8,714 bases of DNA from positions 1 to 8,714 of the forward strand of contig JAHEMX010000121.1 in the NCBI GenBank assembly GCA_024643445.1, read 5' to 3'. Positions 1 through 6,271 of this stretch are shown piece by piece. Position 1 is the first letter of the stretch. Every line of letters begins with the position of its first letter. Both the position numbers and the translations under genes were made by a program. Under the pieces are notes generated by a model. It worked only from the letters and a program-made list of their open reading frames with translations. It searched no databases and was not told the DNA's origin. This DNA is from Desulfobulbaceae bacterium (GTDB taxonomy: Bacteria > Desulfobacterota > Desulfobulbia > Desulfobulbales > Desulfocapsaceae).

Positions 1-100
1 TCTCGACCTCCATCTAAACCAAATAAAAACTTACATGAGAAGCTAGCCTCTCTGCTGGGATAGATAAAAAAGGCACTTAAGCCGAGCAATACCTTTAGTG
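1..100. other. gene-free flank left of the IS5 element
   Basis: No supportable coding region is seen on either strand. The stretch is AT-rich and has a possible small hairpin (CTAGC around 43-47 with GCTGG around 54-58). Its text weakly resembles the 3' half of a class I cyclic-di-GMP riboswitch ('CTAAACC' followed by a 'TAGCC...CTGC' stretch), but the 5' half would lie outside the window, so this cannot be tested here. Before the IS inserted, this flank would have been about 200 bp upstream of the secreted-protein gene at 1674. Confidence 0.4.
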
Positions 101-117
101 TAGTCGGTCCTGAAAAA
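101..117 (+). repeat. left terminal inverted repeat of the IS5 element
   Basis: TAGTCGGTCCTGAAAAA, matching the reverse complement of 1553-1569 with one mismatch (C/T at the ninth base). As an IS end it would be bound and cut by the transposase encoded between the repeats. Confidence 0.85.
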
Positions 118-119
118 CA

Positions 120-138
120 ATATATCTATCAGATATAT
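120..138. promoter_or_regulatory. AT-rich inverted repeat upstream of the transposase
   Basis: ATATATCT (120-127) and AGATATAT (131-138) are perfect 8-bp arms around a 3-bp centre, just inside the left end of the IS5 element and 79 bp before the transposase start. The AT-richness and position fit a promoter -10 region or a site limiting transposase expression. That role is inferred; AT-rich palindromes also arise by chance. Confidence 0.3.
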
Positions 139-217
139 ATAGTAAAAATGGTTAAATCATGTTATTAAAATTGCAGGATTACTACTGATTTTCCATCAAT
201 TTCTTGCAAATTATCAC

Positions 218-1543
218 ATGAAACCAAAGAAACCACCACAGTTGAATCGGCAACACGACCTGTTCCGTTCTGAACTGCTGAACATGATCAATCCCGGGCA
301 TCCGCTGGTGACTTTGTCAAAGGCTGTAGACTGGAAGCGACTTGATGAAGTATTCGGAGAAACCTACTGCTCGGATAACGGCAGACCAGCCATCAGCACC
401 AGGCTGATGGTGGCATTGCATTATCTCAAGTACACTTACGATCTCAGTGATGAGGAGGTGGTGCAGGGCTGGTTGGAGAACCCCTACTGGCAGTACTTGA
501 GCGGCATGAAATTTTTCCAGCACAAAATACCGATCAATCCTTCCAGCATGACCCGATGGAGAAATCGGATCGGAGAAGCAGGTGGTGAAGAGCTGCTGAA
601 AGAAACAATTGGTGCCGGCCTGCGCGTGAAGGCAATCAAAACGAGTCAACTAAAACGTATCAACGTAGACACCACCGTACAGGAAAAGGATATTCGTTTT
701 CCCACCGATGCCAGGCTGTACGATCGAGCCCGGCAACGACTGGTAGATACAGCCAAGGCACAAGATATCGAACTGCGCCAGAATTACAATCGTGTTGCCC
801 GAAACCTTGTCTGTCAGCAAAGCCGCTATGCCCATGCCCGTCAGATGAAACGGGCCAGAGCCTGTACCAGGAAATTAAAGACCTATCTTGGCCGGGTAAT
901 CCGGGATATTGAGCGCAAGTGCACTGAACCGGATAAGTCGCTGGTATCTCTGTTAGCCGTGAGTAAGCGTATTGTGTCCCAAAAGCGAAACGATAAAAAG
1001 AAGGTGTACAGTGTCCATGAACCGTCAGTAGATTGTATCAGCAAGGGCAAAGCTCATAAACGCTATGAGTTTGGCTGCAAGGTCAGCGTAGCAGCGACCA
1101 GTCGCGGCGGCTGGTTTGTTGGAGCGCTTGCCTTTCATGGAAATCCTTATGATGGGCATACCCTTTCCGAGAGCCTCCAACAAGTAATGCGATTATCCAG
1201 ATCACCAGAACAGGTGTATGTCGATCAGGGGTATCGTGGTCATGGTTTGGATGGCGACATCCTGGTTCATGTAGATAAGCGTCGTCGAGGCAGAACGGCT
1301 CGAAGTGTGTGGCGTTGGATGAAACGAAGAGCGGCGATCGAGCCGGGTATCGGCCACCTGAAACAGGAACACCGGATGGACCGGAATCGCCTGAAAGGTA
1401 TGGCTGGAGACCGGATTAACGCTATCTTGAGTGCAGCCGGTATGAACTTCAGGAAGCTGCTGAAGTTCTTAGCAGACTTTTTGTGTCTTTTTTATCTCTT
1501 GGGTCTATTGCGACCAAGAACTGTTGAATTTTGCGCCGTTTGA
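218..1543 (+). CDS. IS5-family DDE transposase
   Basis: Cut-and-paste transposase of 441 aa. The N-terminal region (about 1-120) has the family's DNA-binding/DUF772-like pattern: R-P-A-I-S-T-R-L-M around 56-64, then L-E-N-P-Y-W-Q-Y-L-S-G around 86-96. The DDE catalytic acids are recognisable: D151 in N-V-D-T-T-V, D336 in V-Y-V-D-Q-G-Y-R-G-H, and E375 in A-I-E-P-G-I-G-H-L-K. The H-R-M-D-R-N-R-L-K-G block after the glutamate is also present. A basic, helical insertion (about 170-262) lies between the first two acids, as in long members of the family. The start fits family N-termini (M-K-P-K-x-P-x-Q-L), but no clear Shine-Dalgarno sequence precedes it, consistent with weak expression. The frame is uninterrupted, so the gene is probably functional. 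The last ~25 residues are hydrophobic and poorly conserved. Confidence 0.93.
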   Translation: MKPKKPPQLNRQHDLFRSELLNMINPGHPLVTLSKAVDWKRLDEVFGETYCSDNGRPAISTRLMVALHYLKYTYDLSDEEVVQGWLENPYWQYLSGMKFFQHKIPINPSSMTRWRNRIGEAGGEELLKETIGAGLRVKAIKTSQLKRINVDTTVQEKDIRFPTDARLYDRARQRLVDTAKAQDIELRQNYNRVARNLVCQQSRYAHARQMKRARACTRKLKTYLGRVIRDIERKCTEPDKSLVSLLAVSKRIVSQKRNDKKKVYSVHEPSVDCISKGKAHKRYEFGCKVSVAATSRGGWFVGALAFHGNPYDGHTLSESLQQVMRLSRSPEQVYVDQGYRGHGLDGDILVHVDKRRRGRTARSVWRWMKRRAAIEPGIGHLKQEHRMDRNRLKGMAGDRINAILSAAGMNFRKLLKFLADFLCLFYLLGLLRPRTVEFCAV

Positions 1544-1552
1544 GATAGCGGC

Positions 1553-1569
1553 TTTTTCAGAACCGACTA
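1553..1569 (-). repeat. right terminal inverted repeat of the IS5 element
   Basis: Read on the minus strand this is TAGTCGGTTCTGAAAAA, matching the left end at 101-117 in 16 of 17 bases. It begins nine bases after the transposase stop codon. Confidence 0.85.
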
Positions 1570-1655
1570 ATCATCTTCAACAACCACAATGTGGCCTTGA
1601 GTTACTGTTTGGTAGTAATTAAGTTTTTATTGATAACCCCACTGATAACATCACC

Positions 1656-1668
1656 ACCTCAATGAGGT
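1656..1668 (+). promoter_or_regulatory. Shine-Dalgarno inside a palindrome before the 966-aa gene
   Basis: GAGGT (1664-1668) lies five bases before the ATG at 1674 and supports that start. It is the right arm of a palindrome, ACCTCA-A-TGAGGT (1656-1668). The outer CACC at 1652-1655 can also pair with GGTG around 1676-1679. In mRNA this could fold into a small hairpin hiding the ribosome binding site; in DNA it could be an operator. Either role is inferred. Confidence 0.4.
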
Positions 1669-1673
1669 AGATC

Positions 1674-4574
1674 ATGGTGGGCAAGATTCTCAGGAACGCC
1701 TTAGCCACAATTTTCCTCTCTTTTTGCATACCTACGCTTTCTATTTCAGCCGTCATCTATGTTGACAAAGATGCCACTGGTGTCAATGACGGTTCCTCTT
1801 GGTTTAACGCATTCGTTGATTTCCAGGATGGTTTGTCAGAGGCAGTTAGTGGTGACGAAATATGGGTAGCCGAAGGAACTTATAAACCTTCCCAAATACT
1901 TGGAGGTTCTGGGGATGGATATAAGTCATTTCAAATGAAAAATGAGGTCGGTATCTATGGTGGTTTTACAGGATATGAAACTGCACGAGAGCAACGGAAT
2001 TTTCAAGACAACCTAACAATATTAAGTTGTGATATCGGGATTGAAGGGGATGACACTGATAATTGCTACCATGTCTTCTATCATGGTTACATGCACAGCA
2101 CAAATTTAGACAATACCGCTATCCTCGATGGATTCACAATAACAGGTGCGAGGAATTATTTGTTTGGAGGTGGTGGAATGGCGAATTGGTATGATTCTCC
2201 AACCATTCGCAATTGTGTTTTCACAGATAATCAAGTCGGTCGTGCTAGCGGAATGCTCAATGAAAATTCCTCGCCAATCATCAAAAATTGTTCATTTATT
2301 GGTAATATTGCGCTACATGGCAGTGGTGGAGGTGTAAGTAATTTGTGGTCTTCACCAGTCTTTACCAACTGTACATTCAAGAATAATTCAGCCATTGGCG
2401 GTTTGGGAGGGGGAATAAACAACTCTGGCTCTCATCCCTTAATAATAAATTGTAGATTTCTTAATAACTCAGCTCTATTAGATCAGGCCGGAGGAGGGAC
2501 CGGAGGAGGAATTTATAATGACTACGAGTCTCACCCGACAATAATTAATAATGTTTTCTTTGGTAATACAGCTGACTCCAGAGGAGGCGCATTACATAGC
2601 CATGAGGCAAAAAGTCCCCTTACTATAATTAATAATATATTTTGGGACAATGACGCTCCTACTGGTAAGGACTTTGATTATTGGTATTATTCGGATGTTA
2701 GTCCTCCTAAGGTGATTTTCAATAATATAAGTGATGCGTATACGGGAGAAGGCAATATATCTGAAAATCCTCAATTTGTAGATCCTGCCTCAGATGACTT
2801 TCACCTCCAACCAGGATCTCCATGCATCGACGCTGGAACTGGTGAAAATGCTCCGAGTGAGGATTTTGAAGGTAATCCGAGACCGCAATTAGCCCGGGTC
2901 GATATAGGAGTTGATGAATATACTGGCCGGACAGAAGATTTCGAGAGTGAACCAATTGACTTTACCGAAAACTCCTATTTCTCGGTCTCAGGCGGTCGCC
3001 TCCATTTCGGTGGCGACACAAACCCGGGTGTTACCGGTCCTGAAGGCGTAACCTGGAATGGCGGGATTTCACCCGGTGGAGACTTCCCCTCAACAGAAGA
3101 TTCCAACTATCTAGAAAACTTTATTATCTCGGTGGACACATTTTGGGGCGGCAGGGATGAGAGCGATAACTACGGACTGTTTTCCTGTTCTACCCAAAGC
3201 GTTGATGGCCGCAGTAGCGTCTCTTTTAATATCAACAGACTCGGATCATACAACATCTACAAGAAGATAGATGATGTCGGTGATTCCGTTGTCGGATGGA
3301 CCAAGTCATCGCTCCTCTCGCCTGACGGGCAGGACAATCGTTTATCCATAAAGAAAGTTGGCCCCTATTTCCATTTCTACATTGACCAAGTAGAGGTGGA
3401 ACGACGACTTATCGAGGGGTTTCACGGCGGTGGCGTTGGAGTCTACGGTTCACATAGCCTTGATGCAAGTTTCGATAATTTTGCTGTAGCAGAAGCAAGT
3501 TATCGTAATATAGAGGTGGACAGCAATACTGTCTTCGAGGATTTCAATACCGGTCTAGGCGGCTTTTCGGAGGGTGATTACTTTTCTCATAGCAATCAGC
3601 GGTTAGCGTTTCAGGGTGACGATACTGGAGACTTATATGCCCAGGCTTGGCGTGGAGGATTCGACCCGGGCGGTTGGTCGCCAGACCCAGAACACACCAA
3701 CTATTTTGGTAATTTTACCGTCTCCACCGATACGTTCTGGGATGGCGGGGATGTAGATTATGCCTATGGCCTCATCGCCTGCTTAAAAGAAAACAGCAGC
3801 GGGCATGACGATTCGATACGGTTCTGGATTACCCAGAGTGGATATTATTTGATTGGTAAAGTACAAAACGATACTTGGCAAACATTAGTGAATTGGACAG
3901 AGTCGAGCCTGATCACCCCAGACGGGGTATCGACAGAACTAACAATTCAGAAAAACGGCGACCAGTTCGATTTTACTATTGGCGATACGGTTGTTCAATC
4001 CCTGACTATAACCGGTTTCCCTGGAGGTGGAATCGGCATCGAGGCCAGCCAGAAGATCAATGTGAGTTTCGATGACTTCACTATTTCTCAACCTGGTACG
4101 CCACCTGATGCGGATGCTGGAAATGATCAGACCGTTACCGGAGGTTCGCTGGTAAGTCTAAACGGAAATGGATCAAACGATGATATCAGTATCAACTCAT
4201 ATAAATGGGTACAACTTTCAGGTCCACCGATAACGCTTTCAGACCAACCAACTGCCCAGCCAACTTTCACTGCGCCAAGCGTCGTGTCAAAAAACAGTCT
4301 TCTTGCTTTTCAGTTGCTCGTTATGGATTCCGACAGATTGCATTCATCAGATATCTGTATCGTTCAGGTGAATTGCTCAAATGTATCAGCGGATGTAGAT
4401 GGCAATTGCAGAGTTGATTTGGCTGACGCTATTATCCCTCTCCAGGTTGCAGCCGGGATGAGCTCATTTGATGTTCGGACTGACTACCTGACATCTGGTG
4501 CAGATGTAAATGGGAATAACCAGGTTGGGATTGAAGAAGCCATTAATGCTTTACGAGAAAGTTCTGGGCTTTAG
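1674..4574 (+). CDS. secreted multidomain beta-helix protein with lectin-like repeats and dockerin-like tail
   Basis: Exported protein of 966 aa; biochemical role unknown. Residues 1-26 are a Sec signal peptide (basic start, hydrophobic core, likely cleavage after S-I-S-A). Residues ~27-330 form a right-handed parallel beta-helix (pectate-lyase-like fold) with six visible rungs of the type G-G-G-x-x-N...S-P-x-I-x-N-C-x-F-x-x-N (about 165-326). Residues ~364-415 carry a choice-of-anchor-Q-type signature: F-V-D-P-A, F-H-L-Q-P-G-S-P-C-I-D-A-G, D-F-E-G-N-P-R-P and V-D-I-G-V-D-E-Y. Two diverged tandem beta-sandwich repeats follow (~421-607 and ~621-805), sharing N-Y-x-x-N-F, D-T-F-W, P-D-G, G-G-G-x-G and S-F-D-x-F; they look like LamG/concanavalin-type modules. 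Residues ~810-900 resemble a PKD/Ig-like domain (D-A-G-x-D-Q-T-V, Y-K-W-V-Q-L-S-G). Residues 907-966 are two EF-hand-like dockerin loops, D-V-D-G-N-C-R-V-D-L-A-D and a weaker D-V-N-G-N-N-Q-V-G-I-E-E. Probably cotranscribed with the gene 48 bp downstream, which shares the helix, Q-type and dockerin parts. An adhesin or carbohydrate-binding surface protein is the best guess; no enzymatic catalytic set was recognised. Confidence 0.85.
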   Translation: MVGKILRNALATIFLSFCIPTLSISAVIYVDKDATGVNDGSSWFNAFVDFQDGLSEAVSGDEIWVAEGTYKPSQILGGSGDGYKSFQMKNEVGIYGGFTGYETAREQRNFQDNLTILSCDIGIEGDDTDNCYHVFYHGYMHSTNLDNTAILDGFTITGARNYLFGGGGMANWYDSPTIRNCVFTDNQVGRASGMLNENSSPIIKNCSFIGNIALHGSGGGVSNLWSSPVFTNCTFKNNSAIGGLGGGINNSGSHPLIINCRFLNNSALLDQAGGGTGGGIYNDYESHPTIINNVFFGNTADSRGGALHSHEAKSPLTIINNIFWDNDAPTGKDFDYWYYSDVSPPKVIFNNISDAYTGEGNISENPQFVDPASDDFHLQPGSPCIDAGTGENAPSEDFEGNPRPQLARVDIGVDEYTGRTEDFESEPIDFTENSYFSVSGGRLHFGGDTNPGVTGPEGVTWNGGISPGGDFPSTEDSNYLENFIISVDTFWGGRDESDNYGLFSCSTQSVDGRSSVSFNINRLGSYNIYKKIDDVGDSVVGWTKSSLLSPDGQDNRLSIKKVGPYFHFYIDQVEVERRLIEGFHGGGVGVYGSHSLDASFDNFAVAEASYRNIEVDSNTVFEDFNTGLGGFSEGDYFSHSNQRLAFQGDDTGDLYAQAWRGGFDPGGWSPDPEHTNYFGNFTVSTDTFWDGGDVDYAYGLIACLKENSSGHDDSIRFWITQSGYYLIGKVQNDTWQTLVNWTESSLITPDGVSTELTIQKNGDQFDFTIGDTVVQSLTITGFPGGGIGIEASQKINVSFDDFTISQPGTPPDADAGNDQTVTGGSLVSLNGNGSNDDISINSYKWVQLSGPPITLSDQPTAQPTFTAPSVVSKNSLLAFQLLVMDSDRLHSSDICIVQVNCSNVSADVDGNCRVDLADAIIPLQVAAGMSSFDVRTDYLTSGADVNGNNQVGIEEAINALRESSGL

Positions 4575-4583
4575 ATTCATTAG

Positions 4584-4607
4584 TGGAAGTAATTTATTAC
4601 ACTTCCA
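4584..4607 (+). other. intercistronic stem-loop
   Basis: TGGAAGT (4584-4590) and ACTTCCA (4601-4607) form a 7-bp stem with a 10-base AT-rich loop, between the stop of the first secreted-protein gene and the ribosome binding site of the second. No U-tract follows, so a strong intrinsic terminator is unlikely. It could stabilise an upstream transcript end or tune expression of the second gene. Confidence 0.4.
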
Positions 4608-4611
4608 GTGT

Positions 4612-4617
4612 AGGAGA
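4612..4617 (+). promoter_or_regulatory. Shine-Dalgarno of the 475-aa gene
   Basis: AGGAGA (4612-4617) lies five bases before the ATG at 4623. It is a strong site and fixes that start, which also yields a complete signal peptide. Confidence 0.7.
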
Positions 4618-4622
4618 GAGCT

Positions 4623-6050
4623 ATGATTCGCTGTGTATTGATTTCTTCTCTTCTTGTTTCATGTTTATTACCGGTCCACGCAGTAGCCACGGATAGATAT
4701 GTAACAGAGTCGGGAAGCGACGCCTCCAATGACTGCGCAAATTCCGCTTCCCCCTGCGGTACGATTAATCATGCAGCAAAGGAAGCTGTCTCTGGCGACA
4801 CCGTTAAGGTCGCTCAGGGGACGTATCACGAAAATATCAGTCTTGAAGATTCTACGTTGAACCCGCTTACCTTTCAAGGCGGATGGAACACCGACTTTAC
4901 GGTTCGAAATGAAGATCCGTCCATGACGGTTGTGGATGGTGGAGAATCAGACCGTGTATTTGATATCTGGAGCCAAGTGTCGTCTGATTTTACAATACAG
5001 GGGTTTAAAATAGTCAACGGAGTAGCTCCAAATTGGGGAGGCGGGGTTTGCTTTATTGTCACCGGAGGCGGGACAATGTACGTGACGCTGACGGAAAATA
5101 TTATCATGAACAATACATCGAGCAGCCAAGGAGGCGGTGTTTTTGTTAAAGCGCAAACAGGCGGCTCACTTATACTGGATGCCCAAAAAAACATAATAAT
5201 GGCTAATGAAACCGGAGCTGGAAATGGAGCGGGTGTTGAGATAATCGCTCAAAACAGCAGTGTAGTGGATGCGACTTTGAAAAATAATATTATTGCAGAT
5301 AACGCAAAAACGACCATTGGTTTTGGTTTAAATATCTATACATACGATGGCCAGTGTACTGTTAATTTGATCAATAATACGATAACCAACAACAACAATA
5401 ATAGTACTGCAGGTGGTGTCAAGTTGGTATCATCCCAATCCGGAGCGAGTACACAACTAAATTCCACAAATAGCATTATCTGGGGAAATTCGGGTTACGA
5501 CATCTATATCCATCCCTTGGATAGTGTTTCAACAGCAGAAGTGAATGCCAGTTATTCTGATATTGGTACCTTTTATATAGGCGGACTTAATGGCGGCCTT
5601 GGTGTTTACAATAACAATGGGAATAATATTGACTCAGATCCGTTGTTTCAAAATGAGTCGATAAACAACTACCACTTAAAACGGACTTCGCCCTGCACCG
5701 GTGCTGGGGTTTATGCGAAAAGAGTTTGGCTTGGTTCAATATGGGCGTTGACCTATTATGATGCGCCAACTGAAGATTTTGAAGGGGATTCCAGAAACAG
5801 TGACTGGGTTCCGGTTTCCCCCAGTACCGACTATAAATATTGTGACATTGGCGCGGATGAATTCGTTGCATCCCAAGTCGCCCCGGGGGATGTCAATGGT
5901 GATGGTACTGTCGATCTGGCTGACGTTATCGTTATATTGAAAGTCTTGACCGATCAGTCTACCATGGTTTACATTGAGGCGGATCTGGATAGCAACGGAA
6001 CAATCGGTATAGAAGATGCGCTGAGATTGATAGATCAGCTCAGTTTATGA
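4623..6050 (+). CDS. secreted beta-helix protein with C-terminal dockerin
   Basis: Exported protein of 475 aa; function unknown. Residues 1-20/22 are a signal peptide (core C-V-L-I-S-S-L-L-V-S-C-L-L, likely cleavage after V-H-A or A-V-A). L-V-S-C at 11-14 also fits a lipobox, so lipidation at C14 is possible. Residues ~25-105 resemble the N-terminal cap of beta-helix proteins: C-G-T-I-N-H-A, S-G-D-T-V-K-V-A-x-G-T-Y, then F-Q-G-G-W. Rungs with N-I-I-x-x-N and G-G-G-V patterns run from ~125 to ~290, including an Asn-rich turn at 251-260. Residues ~337-413 repeat the choice-of-anchor-Q-type signature (D-P-L-F, Y-H-L-K-R-T-S-P-C, D-F-E-G-D-S-R, C-D-I-G-A-D-E-F). Residues 423-475 are a canonical two-loop dockerin type I: D-V-N-G-D-G-T-V-D-L-A-D and D-L-D-S-N-G-T-I-G-I-E-D, with good Ca2+ ligand spacing. 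It shares overall architecture with the upstream gene minus the lectin-like and PKD-like parts, suggesting paralogous or partner surface proteins. No cohesin is encoded in the window. Confidence 0.87.
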   Translation: MIRCVLISSLLVSCLLPVHAVATDRYVTESGSDASNDCANSASPCGTINHAAKEAVSGDTVKVAQGTYHENISLEDSTLNPLTFQGGWNTDFTVRNEDPSMTVVDGGESDRVFDIWSQVSSDFTIQGFKIVNGVAPNWGGGVCFIVTGGGTMYVTLTENIIMNNTSSSQGGGVFVKAQTGGSLILDAQKNIIMANETGAGNGAGVEIIAQNSSVVDATLKNNIIADNAKTTIGFGLNIYTYDGQCTVNLINNTITNNNNNSTAGGVKLVSSQSGASTQLNSTNSIIWGNSGYDIYIHPLDSVSTAEVNASYSDIGTFYIGGLNGGLGVYNNNGNNIDSDPLFQNESINNYHLKRTSPCTGAGVYAKRVWLGSIWALTYYDAPTEDFEGDSRNSDWVPVSPSTDYKYCDIGADEFVASQVAPGDVNGDGTVDLADVIVILKVLTDQSTMVYIEADLDSNGTIGIEDALRLIDQLSL

Positions 6051-6142
6051 AATTGCTTATATTAAAGTCGGAAGTGGTCCCGGTTTTTAAACCACCGATC
6101 TGAGCTTTTAAGTTGTGTTGCATAGTTCCGTTTTGTCTTTCA

Positions 6143-6170
6143 TAGACATCTCCCCGTGGGGAGATGTCTA
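6143..6170. terminator. strong hairpin downstream of the secreted-protein pair
   Basis: TAGACATCTCCCC (6143-6155) and GGGGAGATGTCTA (6158-6170) are perfect 13-base arms around GT, giving a very stable hairpin about 92 bp after the stop at 6050. No long U-run follows (TTCGCGATTTTA), so a classical intrinsic terminator is only partly supported. It could instead be an mRNA 3'-end stabiliser or the footprint of a small mobile repeat. The rest of 6051-6253 shows no gene, only a weak GGTTT/AAACC pairing near 6080. Confidence 0.45.
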
Positions 6171-6253
6171 TTCGCGATTTTACGCCGCTAAAGCGACTTC
6201 CTTACTTTAAGGATTGGCCTCACTCGTTTGAACAACTCTCCGTGCTTTTTAAG

Positions 6254-6269
6254 TGGAACCCCTACCAGT
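6254..6269 (+). repeat. proposed terminal repeat, orfB-side end of the IS3 element
   Basis: TGGAACCCCTACCAGT is the TG-starting end 18 bp beyond the orfB stop. It aligns imperfectly (one gap, several transitions) with the minus-strand sequence at 7492-7476. AAGTG is shared at both ends if three more outer bases are included. Confidence 0.4.
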
Positions 6270-6271
6270 TT

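Larger units (their letters stand above)
101..1569 (+). mobile_element. IS5-family insertion sequence, apparently complete
   Basis: A single long transposase gene is bounded by matching terminal inverted repeats: TAGTCGGTCCTGAAAAA at the left (101-117), and the reverse complement of 1553-1569, TAGTCGGTTCTGAAAAA, at the right. That is 16 of 17 identities. The ~1.47-kb span suits IS5-family elements with long transposases. No convincing direct target duplication is visible; the only symmetry is a TA next to GTCGG at both ends, which may be part of the repeat or a 2-bp target. The element sits about 100 bp upstream of the secreted-protein gene at 1674 and may have separated it from its native promoter. 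The exact boundaries are uncertain by 1-4 bp. Confidence 0.85.

Noticed and set aside
2166..2651. Repeated GGTGGAGG-like DNA segments as a CRISPR or DNA repeat array
   Set aside because: The periodicity is at protein level (beta-helix rungs of 21-29 residues); the DNA copies are not identical and no spacers exist.
1674..2900. Active pectate lyase or other polysaccharide lyase
   Set aside because: The beta-helix fold is evident, but I could not find a lyase catalytic set of Asp and Lys/Arg residues, so only a structural call is made.
4874..5194. Minus-strand 106-codon open frame inside the 475-aa gene
   Set aside because: It is Pro/Ser/Thr-rich without motifs and lies fully opposite a well-supported secreted protein; a shadow frame.
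5381..5403. AAC/AAT trinucleotide run as a phase-variable tract
   Set aside because: It is short and imperfect, and changes in unit number would stay in frame, only altering an Asn-rich turn of the beta-helix.
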